Source of the DNA: a virus
Direction: 5' to 3' (one strand)
IMG/VR virus record: IMGVR_UViG_3300047510_003155
Coordinates: 31,913 to 95,912 of that record
Length of the DNA stretch: 64,000 nucleotides
Position 1 is the first letter of the stretch; every line of letters starts with the position of its first letter. Below the pieces are notes generated by a model. That model had not been told where the DNA came from. It saw nothing but the letters and a program-made list of their open reading frames with translations, and made no database searches. This document shows, one piece after another, positions 39,430 through 47,980 of the stretch. A program made the translations under genes and the position numbers.

Positions 39430-39906
39430 ATGGCAAATAAAAACTTTGTAGTTAAGCACGGGTTAGAGGTTGATACTAATCTAATTTTTGCGGATCAAGG
39501 TACAAACAAAGTTGGTATTGCAACAACCGTCGCAAATTATACTCTACACGTTAATGGTGGCATTGGTGCAACAACTGCGGTTATTTCAGGAATAACCACA
39601 GTTAATAATTTGGTTATTCAAGGAACTCTAAAAGCAAATACTTCCACAGGATCCACTGGAAATTATTTGGTTTCCACTGGAGTTGGAGTAACTTGGATTT
39701 CTCCAAGAGTTTCTACTGTTTTTACTGCAACTTCAGGTCAAACAACATTTAGTGTAAATTATACTGTTGGATTGGTAGATGTTTATATCAATGGTATTCG
39801 TTTAATTCCAAGTGAATTTACTGCAACAAATGGAACGTCGGTTATTTTGAATGATGCTTGTTTTGGTGATGAAACTGTCGAACTTGTTGTATATTCATCA
39901 ATCTAA
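39430..39906 (+). CDS. Short tail-fibre-like protein, 158 aa
   Basis: MANKNFVVKHGLEVDTNLIF, then GTNKVGIATTVANYTLHVNG, a fibre-type strand unit, and a C-terminal domain with FTATSGQTTFSVNYTVGLVD and VYINGIRLIPSEFTATNGTS. That last segment is a compact beta domain often found at the tip of phage fibres. Behind a late promoter; the next gene follows after 11 bases with an AAGGAGA site. Probable fibre or fibre-tip component. Confidence 0.72.
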   Translation: MANKNFVVKHGLEVDTNLIFADQGTNKVGIATTVANYTLHVNGGIGATTAVISGITTVNNLVIQGTLKANTSTGSTGNYLVSTGVGVTWISPRVSTVFTATSGQTTFSVNYTVGLVDVYINGIRLIPSEFTATNGTSVILNDACFGDETVELVVYSSI

Positions 39907-39917
39907 GGAGAAGATAA

Positions 39918-41234
39918 ATGCCAATTCCAAACAGGGAACTATCACAATTTGGTTCTTTTCTCTATGTTGACAATACAACAAGAAATATTGGTATTGCTAC
40001 GACAGCAACTCCTTATGTTGGTATAGGAACTACAAATCCATCTGTAAAATTTACAGTCATTGGAGATACAAACATATCTGGTGTTGTTTCTGCAACTGGA
40101 TATTATCTGAACGGAAGTCAATTAGTAAGTGCTGCTCTTCAGACTTGGGATTTTTCTGGGTCTGATATCTATCGTTCTACTGGTAATGTTGGTATTGGTA
40201 GTACAATACCAGCACAAAAACTTGATGTTATTGGAAATATTACTGCAACTGGTACAATTACTGGAAGTAATATAAGTGCAAATGGAATCTCAATTAGTAG
40301 TGGTATCATCACTGCTTCTCGATTTGTTTCTACAGTAGCATCAGGAACTTCTCCATTAACTGTTACTTCAACTACTCTTGTTACAAACTTAAACGCAGAT
40401 TATTTAAGAGGAAAATTACCACCATCTGGAGATATTGTAGGAACAACAGATACTCAAACTCTTACAAATAAAACTTTAACATCACCAGTATTAACCTCTC
40501 CAGTAGTTTCTTCTGCTGGTATTGCATTTTCTGGATCTACTTCAGGATCAACAACATTAAGAGCATCTGCAGTTGCTACTGGTATTGCAACTCTTCCTAC
40601 AATTAGCACAAGTGATACTTTAGTTGCAAGAAACACCACAGATACTTTAACTAACAAGAATATTTCTGCTGGTTCCAATACAATTAGTGGACTAACAAAT
40701 TCTAATTTGTCTGGTTCTGCTGGAATTACAAATGCAAACCTTGCAAATTCTACTATTTCTGGAGTTTCTCTTGGTGCTAATTTAAACAATTTGATAGCAG
40801 GTTCATATATTAACTATAGCTCTGGAACGACTTATAATGGATCTGCTGCGATTACAGTTTCTGTTGCAGCAACAACTTTAAACACTGCTAATACAGTTGT
40901 TGCTCGTGATCCTTCTGGAGATTTTACTGCAGGAACAATTACAGCATCAAATTTTAATTCAACATCAGATATATCAGTTAAAGAGAACATTTATACGATT
41001 GAAAATAGTTTAGAGACAATTAATAATATTCGTGGAGTGAATTTTACTTGGAAAAATGATGGAAAATCTTCTTTGGGTGTTATAGCTCAGGAAATCGAAG
41101 AAGTATTACCTCAACTTGTTAACGATGGTGAAGTAAAATCAGTTAACTATAATGGTCTGATTGGAGTTCTAATTGAAGCAGTTAAAGAACTATCTGCTGA
41201 AGTAGAGCAACTCAAACAGCAACTAAATAAGTAA
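39918..41234 (+). CDS. Tail fibre with C-terminal self-cleaving chaperone (peptidase S74)
   Basis: 438 residues. The N-terminus has GNVGIGSTIPAQKLDVIGNI-type fibre units. The middle is Ser/Thr/Asn-rich with TLTNKTLTSPVLTSPVVSSA and DTLTNKNISAGSNTI repeats, a trimeric fibre pattern. Residues about 345-438 match the intramolecular chaperone of endosialidase (S74): SDISVKENIY with the Ser/Lys pair, FTWKNDGKSSLGVIAQEIEE, VNYNGLIGVLIEAVKELSAE and a coiled-coil end. The chaperone trimerises the fibre and then cleaves itself off. A true receptor-contact domain is not obvious. Confidence 0.85.
   Translation: MPIPNRELSQFGSFLYVDNTTRNIGIATTATPYVGIGTTNPSVKFTVIGDTNISGVVSATGYYLNGSQLVSAALQTWDFSGSDIYRSTGNVGIGSTIPAQKLDVIGNITATGTITGSNISANGISISSGIITASRFVSTVASGTSPLTVTSTTLVTNLNADYLRGKLPPSGDIVGTTDTQTLTNKTLTSPVLTSPVVSSAGIAFSGSTSGSTTLRASAVATGIATLPTISTSDTLVARNTTDTLTNKNISAGSNTISGLTNSNLSGSAGITNANLANSTISGVSLGANLNNLIAGSYINYSSGTTYNGSAAITVSVAATTLNTANTVVARDPSGDFTAGTITASNFNSTSDISVKENIYTIENSLETINNIRGVNFTWKNDGKSSLGVIAQEIEEVLPQLVNDGEVKSVNYNGLIGVLIEAVKELSAEVEQLKQQLNK
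41223..41229 (+). promoter_or_regulatory. Possible T4-type late promoter
   Basis: CTAAATA in the last codons of the S74 fibre gene, 24 bases before the next ATG. Confidence 0.45.
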
Positions 41235-41253
41235 AAGCCGAGTGTAAACGAAG

Positions 41254-42186
41254 ATGGCTATCAAGGTTAATAATATTAATGTTATTGATGATACTAGACA
41301 GTTTATTCCAGTTACAATTTCTGCAGGTTCAACAACAGGAACATCGGGTCAAGTTCTTCAATCGACGGGTGTTGGTGTTACCTGGGCCGCAGCAGGAGGA
41401 TCGGGAACTTTTGATACTGGAATTACGACATCCATATATGTTTCAGTAACTTCTGGTATTGCTACTGGTATTGGTACAACTGCCGCACAAATTACTGCAT
41501 CTCAAATTTTTAGAAACAATGATATATTCATAGGTCCGGGAATTGCATATTCCTTCCCATCAACTGCTGGATATGAATATATAATCGAATCTATGCACGT
41601 TACAAATAAATCTGGAGCAAATTTATATCTCTCAGGAAGACACGATTTTAATGGAGGACAGAATACACCAATTTGCAATAAAGTCCTAATACCATATCAA
41701 GGTGCTCTTGAACTTCTGGAACAACCAAGAGTCGCAAACCCTTCAGATATTATTCGTCTACAAGCACTTACTGGACTTGGAACAGATGCATCAGGAATGG
41801 ATGGTGGTCTTGATGCATTCATTACGATTTCAAGAAAAACTGATACAACTTATGTTGGAATTGGAACAACAGTAAGAACAACAGATCAGGAAATTTTTAC
41901 ATCTGTAACCTATTCATCAGTTATTCAATCGATTAATCTTGCAAATTATAATAATAATGTAGATGTTGATGTAACTGTTTCTGTTTTTCGAGGTGGAACT
42001 GTCGGGGGAATTAGTACAACAGGTGTGAGGTTGGGATATCTAGCATATAATCTCACTATTCCAAAAAATAGTGTCGTTGAAATATGTCAGAAACCAAAAC
42101 AACTCTCAGTTGGTGACTCCATTCTTGTCACAACAACTCCAGCAAACTCTGTAGGCATTGTTCTTGCAGGTAAATATATAGTCTGA
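41254..42186 (+). CDS. Tail-fibre/virion structural protein, 310 aa
   Basis: MAIKVNNINVIDDTRQFIPV, then GTSGQVLQSTGVGVTWAAAG, a segment common in cyanophage fibre proteins. The rest is a beta-rich globular domain (YEYIIESMHVTNKSGANLYL, GALELLEQPRVANPSDIIRL) and a C-terminal half-repeat of the same style (NNVDVDVTVSVFRGG, YNLTIPKNSVVEICQKPKQL). Two similar beta domains in tandem suggest internal duplication. Likely virion surface. Precedes the accessory block of sugar- and oxygenase-type enzymes. Confidence 0.68.
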   Translation: MAIKVNNINVIDDTRQFIPVTISAGSTTGTSGQVLQSTGVGVTWAAAGGSGTFDTGITTSIYVSVTSGIATGIGTTAAQITASQIFRNNDIFIGPGIAYSFPSTAGYEYIIESMHVTNKSGANLYLSGRHDFNGGQNTPICNKVLIPYQGALELLEQPRVANPSDIIRLQALTGLGTDASGMDGGLDAFITISRKTDTTYVGIGTTVRTTDQEIFTSVTYSSVIQSINLANYNNNVDVDVTVSVFRGGTVGGISTTGVRLGYLAYNLTIPKNSVVEICQKPKQLSVGDSILVTTTPANSVGIVLAGKYIV

Positions 42187-42213
42187 TAGAATTAATTTAT
42201 TTGAAAAAATCTT

Positions 42214-42792
42214 ATGTTTAATATTAAATGTCGTGGTCTTTTCCCGACTGATTTGTACTTTGTTGATATTTACGATCAAAAAGAAAACGAAAGTTATAAA
42301 CAAGAACTTTTAAAACTTTCAAAAGAAAGTCCTGGAGAAATTAAAAGTAATCGTAATGGATGGCAGAGTGATATTACACTTTGGCAGAATGAGACCTTTA
42401 AACCATTGTTAGAAAAGTCTTCTACAATCGTTCAATCAATCATTGCAGACCTTTCTACCAACAAACCAGAGTTCGTCATTCGTGCAATGTGGGGAAATGT
42501 CAATCCTCAAGGTGGTTATAATTTCACACACGTTCATCCCAGTGGTTGGATGAGTGCCGTTTATTATGTTGCACTTCCAGAAGGTGCTCCTGGTATTACC
42601 TTTGAAGATCCAAGACCTTCAAAGATTATGGACTTTCAAGGTAGTTGTTTAAGAGATACAAACTATCATAATCACACTCCAAAGGTTGGAGAGTTGGTAT
42701 TATTTCCTTCTTGGTTACCTCATTTTGTGAATCCAAATCCAATTAACGAAAATCGTATTTCAATCTCATTTAATGTAGAGTTACTTGTATGA
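42214..42792 (+). CDS. 2OG-Fe(II) oxygenase
   Basis: 192 residues resembling the phage and marine-bacterial putative 2OG-Fe(II) oxygenase family. The metal-binding segment appears as YNFTHVHPSGWMSAVYYV, with the distal His in WLPHFVNPN and the 2OG-binding Arg in RISISFNVEL. It should hydroxylate a protein or small-molecule substrate using 2-oxoglutarate and oxygen. Such enzymes are widely shared among T4-like cyanophages; the substrate is unknown. The next gene overlaps its stop by 4 bases. Confidence 0.8.
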   Translation: MFNIKCRGLFPTDLYFVDIYDQKENESYKQELLKLSKESPGEIKSNRNGWQSDITLWQNETFKPLLEKSSTIVQSIIADLSTNKPEFVIRAMWGNVNPQGGYNFTHVHPSGWMSAVYYVALPEGAPGITFEDPRPSKIMDFQGSCLRDTNYHNHTPKVGELVLFPSWLPHFVNPNPINENRISISFNVELLV

Positions 42793-43451
42793 CTTCAGTA
42801 TTAATCGCAATGCCCTGTTATGGGGGAATGGTAAGTGATAAAACCGCAAAGGGATTATTCAATTTAGGAAAGGCACTGAATAAAAACGGAATCGATCACG
42901 GTCTTTTGACTATGGCAAATGAAAGTCTTGTTACGAAAGCAAGATCAAGAATTGCTAACTTCTATATGAATAATACCGAGTATGAGAAGATTTTGTTTAT
43001 TGATGCTGATGTTGGATTTACACCAGAAGATGCCCTGAAGGTTATTCTTGCAGATAAGGATATTGTTTGTGGTGCATATCCAATGAAGGGTATTCCACTT
43101 CGTTACAATTATAATATCTCATCTCCTCCAGTTGCAGAAGAAGGATTAGTTCAGATTGAAAATATTGGATTTGGATTTTGTTGTATTAAACGGCAAGTAT
43201 TTCGGGAAATTCAAAATCGTTATGGTGAAGAATTAAAGTATTATCCTGCACTAAATAATTCTAGTTATCCACCAACAGAACAGGAATATCATAACTCATA
43301 TCATTACTTTCTTGAAATGAAAAAAGATATGTCTTTTCTACCTGAAGATTTTTCATTCTTTGAAAGAGCATCAAGTGTAGGATACAAATCTTGGTTAGAT
43401 ACAAGTATTCGTCTGTGTCATGTTGGTTCTCATGTTTATCAAGAAGAGTAA
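42789..43451 (+). CDS. Glycosyltransferase-like protein (GT-A fold, DxD motif)
   Basis: 220 residues starting MTSVLIAMPCYGGMVSDKTA. The segment LVTKARSRIANFYMN followed by KILFIDADVGFTPED has the nucleotide-sugar fold and a DAD metal motif. Later come IVCGAYPMKG and a His near the end (RLCHVGSHVYQ). It would transfer a sugar to an unknown acceptor. It lies immediately before the first kelch-like gene and overlaps the oxygenase upstream, so the three are probably expressed together. Confidence 0.8.
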   Translation: MTSVLIAMPCYGGMVSDKTAKGLFNLGKALNKNGIDHGLLTMANESLVTKARSRIANFYMNNTEYEKILFIDADVGFTPEDALKVILADKDIVCGAYPMKGIPLRYNYNISSPPVAEEGLVQIENIGFGFCCIKRQVFREIQNRYGEELKYYPALNNSSYPPTEQEYHNSYHYFLEMKKDMSFLPEDFSFFERASSVGYKSWLDTSIRLCHVGSHVYQEE

Positions 43452-43456
43452 ATCAA

Positions 43457-46273
43457 ATGGCAGGAGTATTCGGTCTTAAAAAAGTCTATAAAAAACAGAT
43501 CGAAAATACTGATCCTGGATTGCAACTGGATATTGAGGGTCTTTTTTATGGTTACTTTGGTGGTGGATATTTTATTCCTCCTACTCCTACTGCTAGTATA
43601 TTTTATTCCACTATAGATCGTTTAGATTTCACGACAGAAACTGTAACATCATCGATCGATCTACCGGTAGCAAAATCATATGTAGCAGCAACCTCAAGTA
43701 GTTCTTATGGTTACTTTGGTGGCGGACTTACTTCACCATCAACAAGTGTTTGCACCATAGATCGTCTAGATTTCTCCTCAGAAACCCTATCAACACCAAC
43801 ACCTAAGTTATCTCAATCAAGAGGTTATTTAGCAGCGACTTCAAGCAGTTCTTATGGTTACTTTGGTGGAGGTGCTGGATCCTCCACTGTAGATCGTTTA
43901 GATTTTGATACTGAAACGACAACACCACTTCCAAATATATCTATTTCGCGAGGATATTTAGCAGCAACCTCAAGTAGTTCTTATGGTTACTTTGCTGGTG
44001 GAACTTCTCCAGGATTTGTTACGTATTATTGTACTATTGATCGTTTAGATTTTTCCATAGATACATTTTCAGTTCCTCCCCAACAATTACCAACATCTAC
44101 GGTTTATCCTGGGACAGTAAAAAATGATCTTTATGGTTATTTTGGTGGTGGTGTTACTCCTCTTGGATATGTCTGTACTATAAATCGTTTAGATTTCTCC
44201 ACAGAAACCCTATCAACACCAGCACCTAAGTTACCTCAAGCAAGATATGCTTTAGCAGGAACTTCGAGTAATTTTTTTGGATACTTTGGTGGTGGTTTTT
44301 ATGCTCCTCTTGTTTTTGTTTGCACTATTGACCGTCTAGATTTCTCTACAGAAACCGTATCAGTACCAGGACCTCAGTTATCTCAAAGAAGAGCGGCTTC
44401 AACAGCAGTCCAAGTCAACCGCAATCCAATCTTCCAGTCATCTCCTAAGTTCACTAACTGGCCTGAGAGTGCTAATGTTGGTTACTTTGGTGGAGGAGCA
44501 ACTCCTCCTGGAGTTATAGTATTAAGTAGTTTTAATCGATTAGATTTTTCTACAGAAACTGTGGCAACACCAGCACCTAAATTAACTGAAGCAAGATATC
44601 ATTTGACATCATTGTCAAATAATCAGTATGGTTATTTTGGTGGAGGAGCAACCTCACCTCTTCCTTCTCCTTTTATTCGTTCTACTACTGAACGATTAGA
44701 TTTTTCTACAGAAAATACAATAAGACTCGGTAGTTCATTATCTATATCAAGAAGGTTTTTGAATTCAGTATCAAGTAGTTCTTATGGTTACTTTTGTGCT
44801 GGTATTACTTTACCTAGTCCTAATATTAGGGTTTCCACTATAGATCGATTAGATTTCTCTACAGAAACAATAACAACACCAACACCTAAGTTGGCTGGTG
44901 ATAGAAGTGGATATAATACTGTATCAACTAGTTCTTATGGTTACTTTGCTGGTGGTTCAATTTATGCTGTTCCATCGGATATTTATCAACTTGGTATAGA
45001 TCGTTTAGATTTTTCTACAGAAACTGTGGCAACATTAGGATCTAATCTTTCTTCAATAAGAGCCGATTCCACAACTGTTTCAAATTCTTATTATGGTTAT
45101 TTTGGTGGTGGAGGTAATTTTATTGGACCAGGAGCACTATCTACTATAGAACGTTTTGATTTTTCTACCGAAACTGCAAATTTGTTAGGATCTAGGTTCA
45201 CTACATCTAGAACCTCAACATCGGGAGCTTCAAGTAGTTCTTATGGTTATTTTGCTGGTGGTAATACTCCTCCCGATACTTCCAGTATAAATCGTTTAGA
45301 TTTCTCAACGGAAACAATAGGAGATCTAACATCTACATTATCTAGTTTTAGATATGGTGGAACTGGAGTATCAGGAGCAATAGGAACTCGTAGAGTTGGT
45401 TCTGCGACTTATGGTTATTATGGTGGTGGTGCTATTCCTACTGCTGTTTCTACCATAAACCGTTTAGATTTCTCTACAGAAACAGTAACAACACCATCTC
45501 CTAAGTTATCTCAAGCAAGACAACAATTAGCAGCAACCTCAAGTAGTTCTTATGGTTACTTTGGTGGTGGTGGTCTTACTCCCAGTTCCACTATAGATCG
45601 TTTAGATTTCTCTACAGAAACAGTATCAGTCCCAACACCTAAGTTATCTCAAACAAGACAACAATTAGCAGCAACCTCAAGTAGTTCTTATGGTTACTTT
45701 GGTGGTGGTGCTATTCCTACTGCTGTTTCTACTATAGATCGTTTAGATTTCTCAATAGAAACAGTATCAGTCCCAACACCTAAGTTATCTGATTTGAAAA
45801 GGGGAGTGGCAGCAACTGCAAGTAGTTCTTATGGTTACTTTGGTGGTGGTTATGCTTTTTTTCCAGGTCGTGTTTCTACTATAGATCGTTTAGATTTCTC
45901 CACAGAAACAGTATCAGTACCAACACCTAAGTTATCTCAAGCAAGAGAAAGTTTATCAGCAACCTCAAGTAGTTTTTATGGTTACTTTGGTGGTGGTGCT
46001 ACTAGCCCAACTACTGTTGTTTGCACCATTGATCGTTTAGATTTCTCCACAGAAACAGTATCAGTACCAACACCTAAGTTATCTCAAGCAAGAGAAAGTT
46101 TATCAGCAACCTCAAGCAGTTCTTATGGTTACTTTGGTGGTGGTTTTGCTCCTACTCCTGCCGTTTATTCAACAATTGATCGTTTAGATTTCTCCACAGA
46201 AACCGTATCAGTTCCATCACAAAAACTCACTTCAGAAAGATCTGCTCCAGCTGCAGTCTCAAACGCAAACTAA
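43457..46273 (+). CDS. Kelch-like repeat protein 1 (18 repeats), 938 aa
   Basis: The start at 43457 (MAGVFGLKKVYKKQIENTDP) aligns with the two paralogues at 51345 and 55000; an upstream frame to 43391 only overlaps the previous gene. After about 30 residues come 18 repeats of 43-55 residues with consensus YGYFGGG-(variable loop)-STIDRLDFSTETVSVPTPKL, then SQAR..L.A.SSSS. The Gly pair, Asp and Arg spacing follow kelch repeats. A longer linker ending NWPESAN closes repeat 6 (about 44455-44475), and GTRRVGSAT closes repeat 12 (about 45383-45411), so repeats fall 6+6+6, suggesting three six-bladed propellers. No signal peptide. Likely virion surface or receptor-binding; function not proven. Confidence 0.85.
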   Translation: MAGVFGLKKVYKKQIENTDPGLQLDIEGLFYGYFGGGYFIPPTPTASIFYSTIDRLDFTTETVTSSIDLPVAKSYVAATSSSSYGYFGGGLTSPSTSVCTIDRLDFSSETLSTPTPKLSQSRGYLAATSSSSYGYFGGGAGSSTVDRLDFDTETTTPLPNISISRGYLAATSSSSYGYFAGGTSPGFVTYYCTIDRLDFSIDTFSVPPQQLPTSTVYPGTVKNDLYGYFGGGVTPLGYVCTINRLDFSTETLSTPAPKLPQARYALAGTSSNFFGYFGGGFYAPLVFVCTIDRLDFSTETVSVPGPQLSQRRAASTAVQVNRNPIFQSSPKFTNWPESANVGYFGGGATPPGVIVLSSFNRLDFSTETVATPAPKLTEARYHLTSLSNNQYGYFGGGATSPLPSPFIRSTTERLDFSTENTIRLGSSLSISRRFLNSVSSSSYGYFCAGITLPSPNIRVSTIDRLDFSTETITTPTPKLAGDRSGYNTVSTSSYGYFAGGSIYAVPSDIYQLGIDRLDFSTETVATLGSNLSSIRADSTTVSNSYYGYFGGGGNFIGPGALSTIERFDFSTETANLLGSRFTTSRTSTSGASSSSYGYFAGGNTPPDTSSINRLDFSTETIGDLTSTLSSFRYGGTGVSGAIGTRRVGSATYGYYGGGAIPTAVSTINRLDFSTETVTTPSPKLSQARQQLAATSSSSYGYFGGGGLTPSSTIDRLDFSTETVSVPTPKLSQTRQQLAATSSSSYGYFGGGAIPTAVSTIDRLDFSIETVSVPTPKLSDLKRGVAATASSSYGYFGGGYAFFPGRVSTIDRLDFSTETVSVPTPKLSQARESLSATSSSFYGYFGGGATSPTTVVCTIDRLDFSTETVSVPTPKLSQARESLSATSSSSYGYFGGGFAPTPAVYSTIDRLDFSTETVSVPSQKLTSERSAPAAVSNAN
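43547..46230 (+). repeat. Tandem kelch-like coding repeats, array 1
   Basis: 18 units of roughly 130-165 bases. Frameworks such as ATAGATCGTTTAGATTTCTC recur nearly unchanged, while the stretch after GGTGGTGG differs from unit to unit. Units 16 and 17 share an identical stretch of more than 60 bases (about 45906-45968 and 46046-46108). Confidence 0.85.
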
Positions 46274-46276
46274 ATA
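46270..46276 (+). promoter_or_regulatory. Late promoter fused to the stop codon of kelch gene 1
   Basis: CTAAATA whose TAA is the stop codon. The same AAACGCAAACTAAATA end occurs in all three kelch genes. Confidence 0.6.
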
Positions 46277-46298
46277 ACTTTAACTACATCATTTTGAT

Positions 46299-47975
46299 AT
46301 GAAGTCTGGAGCAACTGAAAGTTCTTTTTATTATCTTTCGCAATATTATACATTTCCTGAAAATGTAGATGTAAGAAGAACCACACACGAAATCATACAA
46401 TCAGATAAGCAATATAAGGTCATCTGGGCACACGATAATTGCGACCAAGCAGGACACCGAGACCTTCCACAGCACATAGACAAGATTGATAAAATTGTCT
46501 GTGTATCAAACTGGGAACGAGAGCAATACATCAAGTATAACCGAGCACCCGCAGAGAAACTGACGGTCATTCCAAATGGTGTGGATGATATGTTCCGACC
46601 ATCAGGAAAACCAAAATCAAAAACCTGTATCTTTTTCTCCGCACCACATAAGGGTATCACACCATTAGTACCCATCTGGAAAGAAGTCATCAAACATCAT
46701 CCAGATGCAAAACTCAAAGTGTTTTCTTCAATGTCTCTGTATGGTGCAATTCAACCAGGAGAAGGAGAAAATGAGACTATCACAACTGATAAGGGACTAG
46801 AACCTTCACCATTCATTCCTATCTACAAGGAACTTCAAGCACTTCCAGGTGTGGAGTATTCACCTTGTATTGACCGTGAAGAACTACTACTTCATATTCA
46901 AGATGCTGCTTTTTATATTCATTCAAATGTGTGGGAAGAAACCTTCTGTGTTTCTCTTGCAGAAGCAATGAGTTGCGGATGCTTTCCTATCACTACAGAT
47001 ATGGGAGCACTTCCAGAAACATCAAACGGAATGGGTAAGTATATTCCAATGTCAGGGCAAAATACTCCCAGAGGTTGGATTACTGATGACACATTCCACC
47101 AGAACTTTGCAGAAGAAATCATAAGAGCACTTCATTTCTTTGATGTTGCTAGAGATGAATACGAACAAGCATCCTCAGCAATCTCAAAGTTTGCAATAGA
47201 AACTTATAATTGGAGAAGAGTTGCAAAGTTATGGGAAAATGAAATCAATAGTCTGACTCAAAAGATAGACCTCTTTGAAGGAAGAATGAAGACCTTAGAG
47301 GAATATTATGAGTGGTCTTCAAGTATCAATATGGTTCCAGCACAACACATTGACTATCTTTACAGACTAAAGTATCATCATAATTTTGAACCAAAAGTGG
47401 TTTATGACATTGGTTCGGCAGTTCTTCATTGGTCTAAGTTTGCTTCTTGTGTGTGGAATGAAGCAGAGTTCTATCATATTGATGGATTTGATGGATATCA
47501 TTCGTTATACCAAAAGAATAGAATAAACTATGCAATTGAAGTTCTAAGTGATAGGGAAAAAGAAGTTACTTTCTATGAGAATGTTAAGGATAGTGGAAGT
47601 TCCTCATATTATGAAATGAATTTCCAAGAGTTTCCACACAATCTAGCATTTAAGACCAGTCCTTTTTACAGAGAAAGAACAGTTAGAACAAAAACTTTAG
47701 ATGCAGTAGTTGCAGAAAGAAATTGGAAACTTCCGGATTTAATTAAAATGGATATTCAAGGATGCGAATTGGATGTTCTCAAAGGAGCAGAAAGAACTCT
47801 TGAATATTGTAATCATCTGATATTAGAATTGCAAAATAAGCAGTATATGAAAGATGCCCCTCTTAATCAAGAGGTTATTCAATACTTAGAGAATAAAGGA
47901 TATATTCTTATTTCACACTTCGTACAAAATCCAAGTTGTGCTGACGGAGATTACCACTTCTTTAGATCGAAATAA
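46299..47975 (+). CDS. Glycosyltransferase (GT4-like) fused to FkbM methyltransferase
   Basis: 558 residues. Residues about 30-320 are a GT-B glycosyltransferase: IVCVSNWEREQYIKY, LTVIPNGVDDMFRP, FFSAPHKGITPLV and the donor-binding EETFCVSLAEAMSCGCFPIT (E-x7-E). Residues about 365-555 are an FkbM-type methyltransferase: PKVVYDIGSAVLHWSKFASC and PDLIKMDIQGCELDVLKGAE. Together they could add a sugar and methylate it. The enzyme is cytoplasmic, with no membrane segment. The FkbM half is a clear paralogue of the one in the next gene. Follows kelch gene 1 behind a shared-type late promoter. Confidence 0.85.
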   Translation: MKSGATESSFYYLSQYYTFPENVDVRRTTHEIIQSDKQYKVIWAHDNCDQAGHRDLPQHIDKIDKIVCVSNWEREQYIKYNRAPAEKLTVIPNGVDDMFRPSGKPKSKTCIFFSAPHKGITPLVPIWKEVIKHHPDAKLKVFSSMSLYGAIQPGEGENETITTDKGLEPSPFIPIYKELQALPGVEYSPCIDREELLLHIQDAAFYIHSNVWEETFCVSLAEAMSCGCFPITTDMGALPETSNGMGKYIPMSGQNTPRGWITDDTFHQNFAEEIIRALHFFDVARDEYEQASSAISKFAIETYNWRRVAKLWENEINSLTQKIDLFEGRMKTLEEYYEWSSSINMVPAQHIDYLYRLKYHHNFEPKVVYDIGSAVLHWSKFASCVWNEAEFYHIDGFDGYHSLYQKNRINYAIEVLSDREKEVTFYENVKDSGSSSYYEMNFQEFPHNLAFKTSPFYRERTVRTKTLDAVVAERNWKLPDLIKMDIQGCELDVLKGAERTLEYCNHLILELQNKQYMKDAPLNQEVIQYLENKGYILISHFVQNPSCADGDYHFFRSK

Positions 47976-47980
47976 TTTTT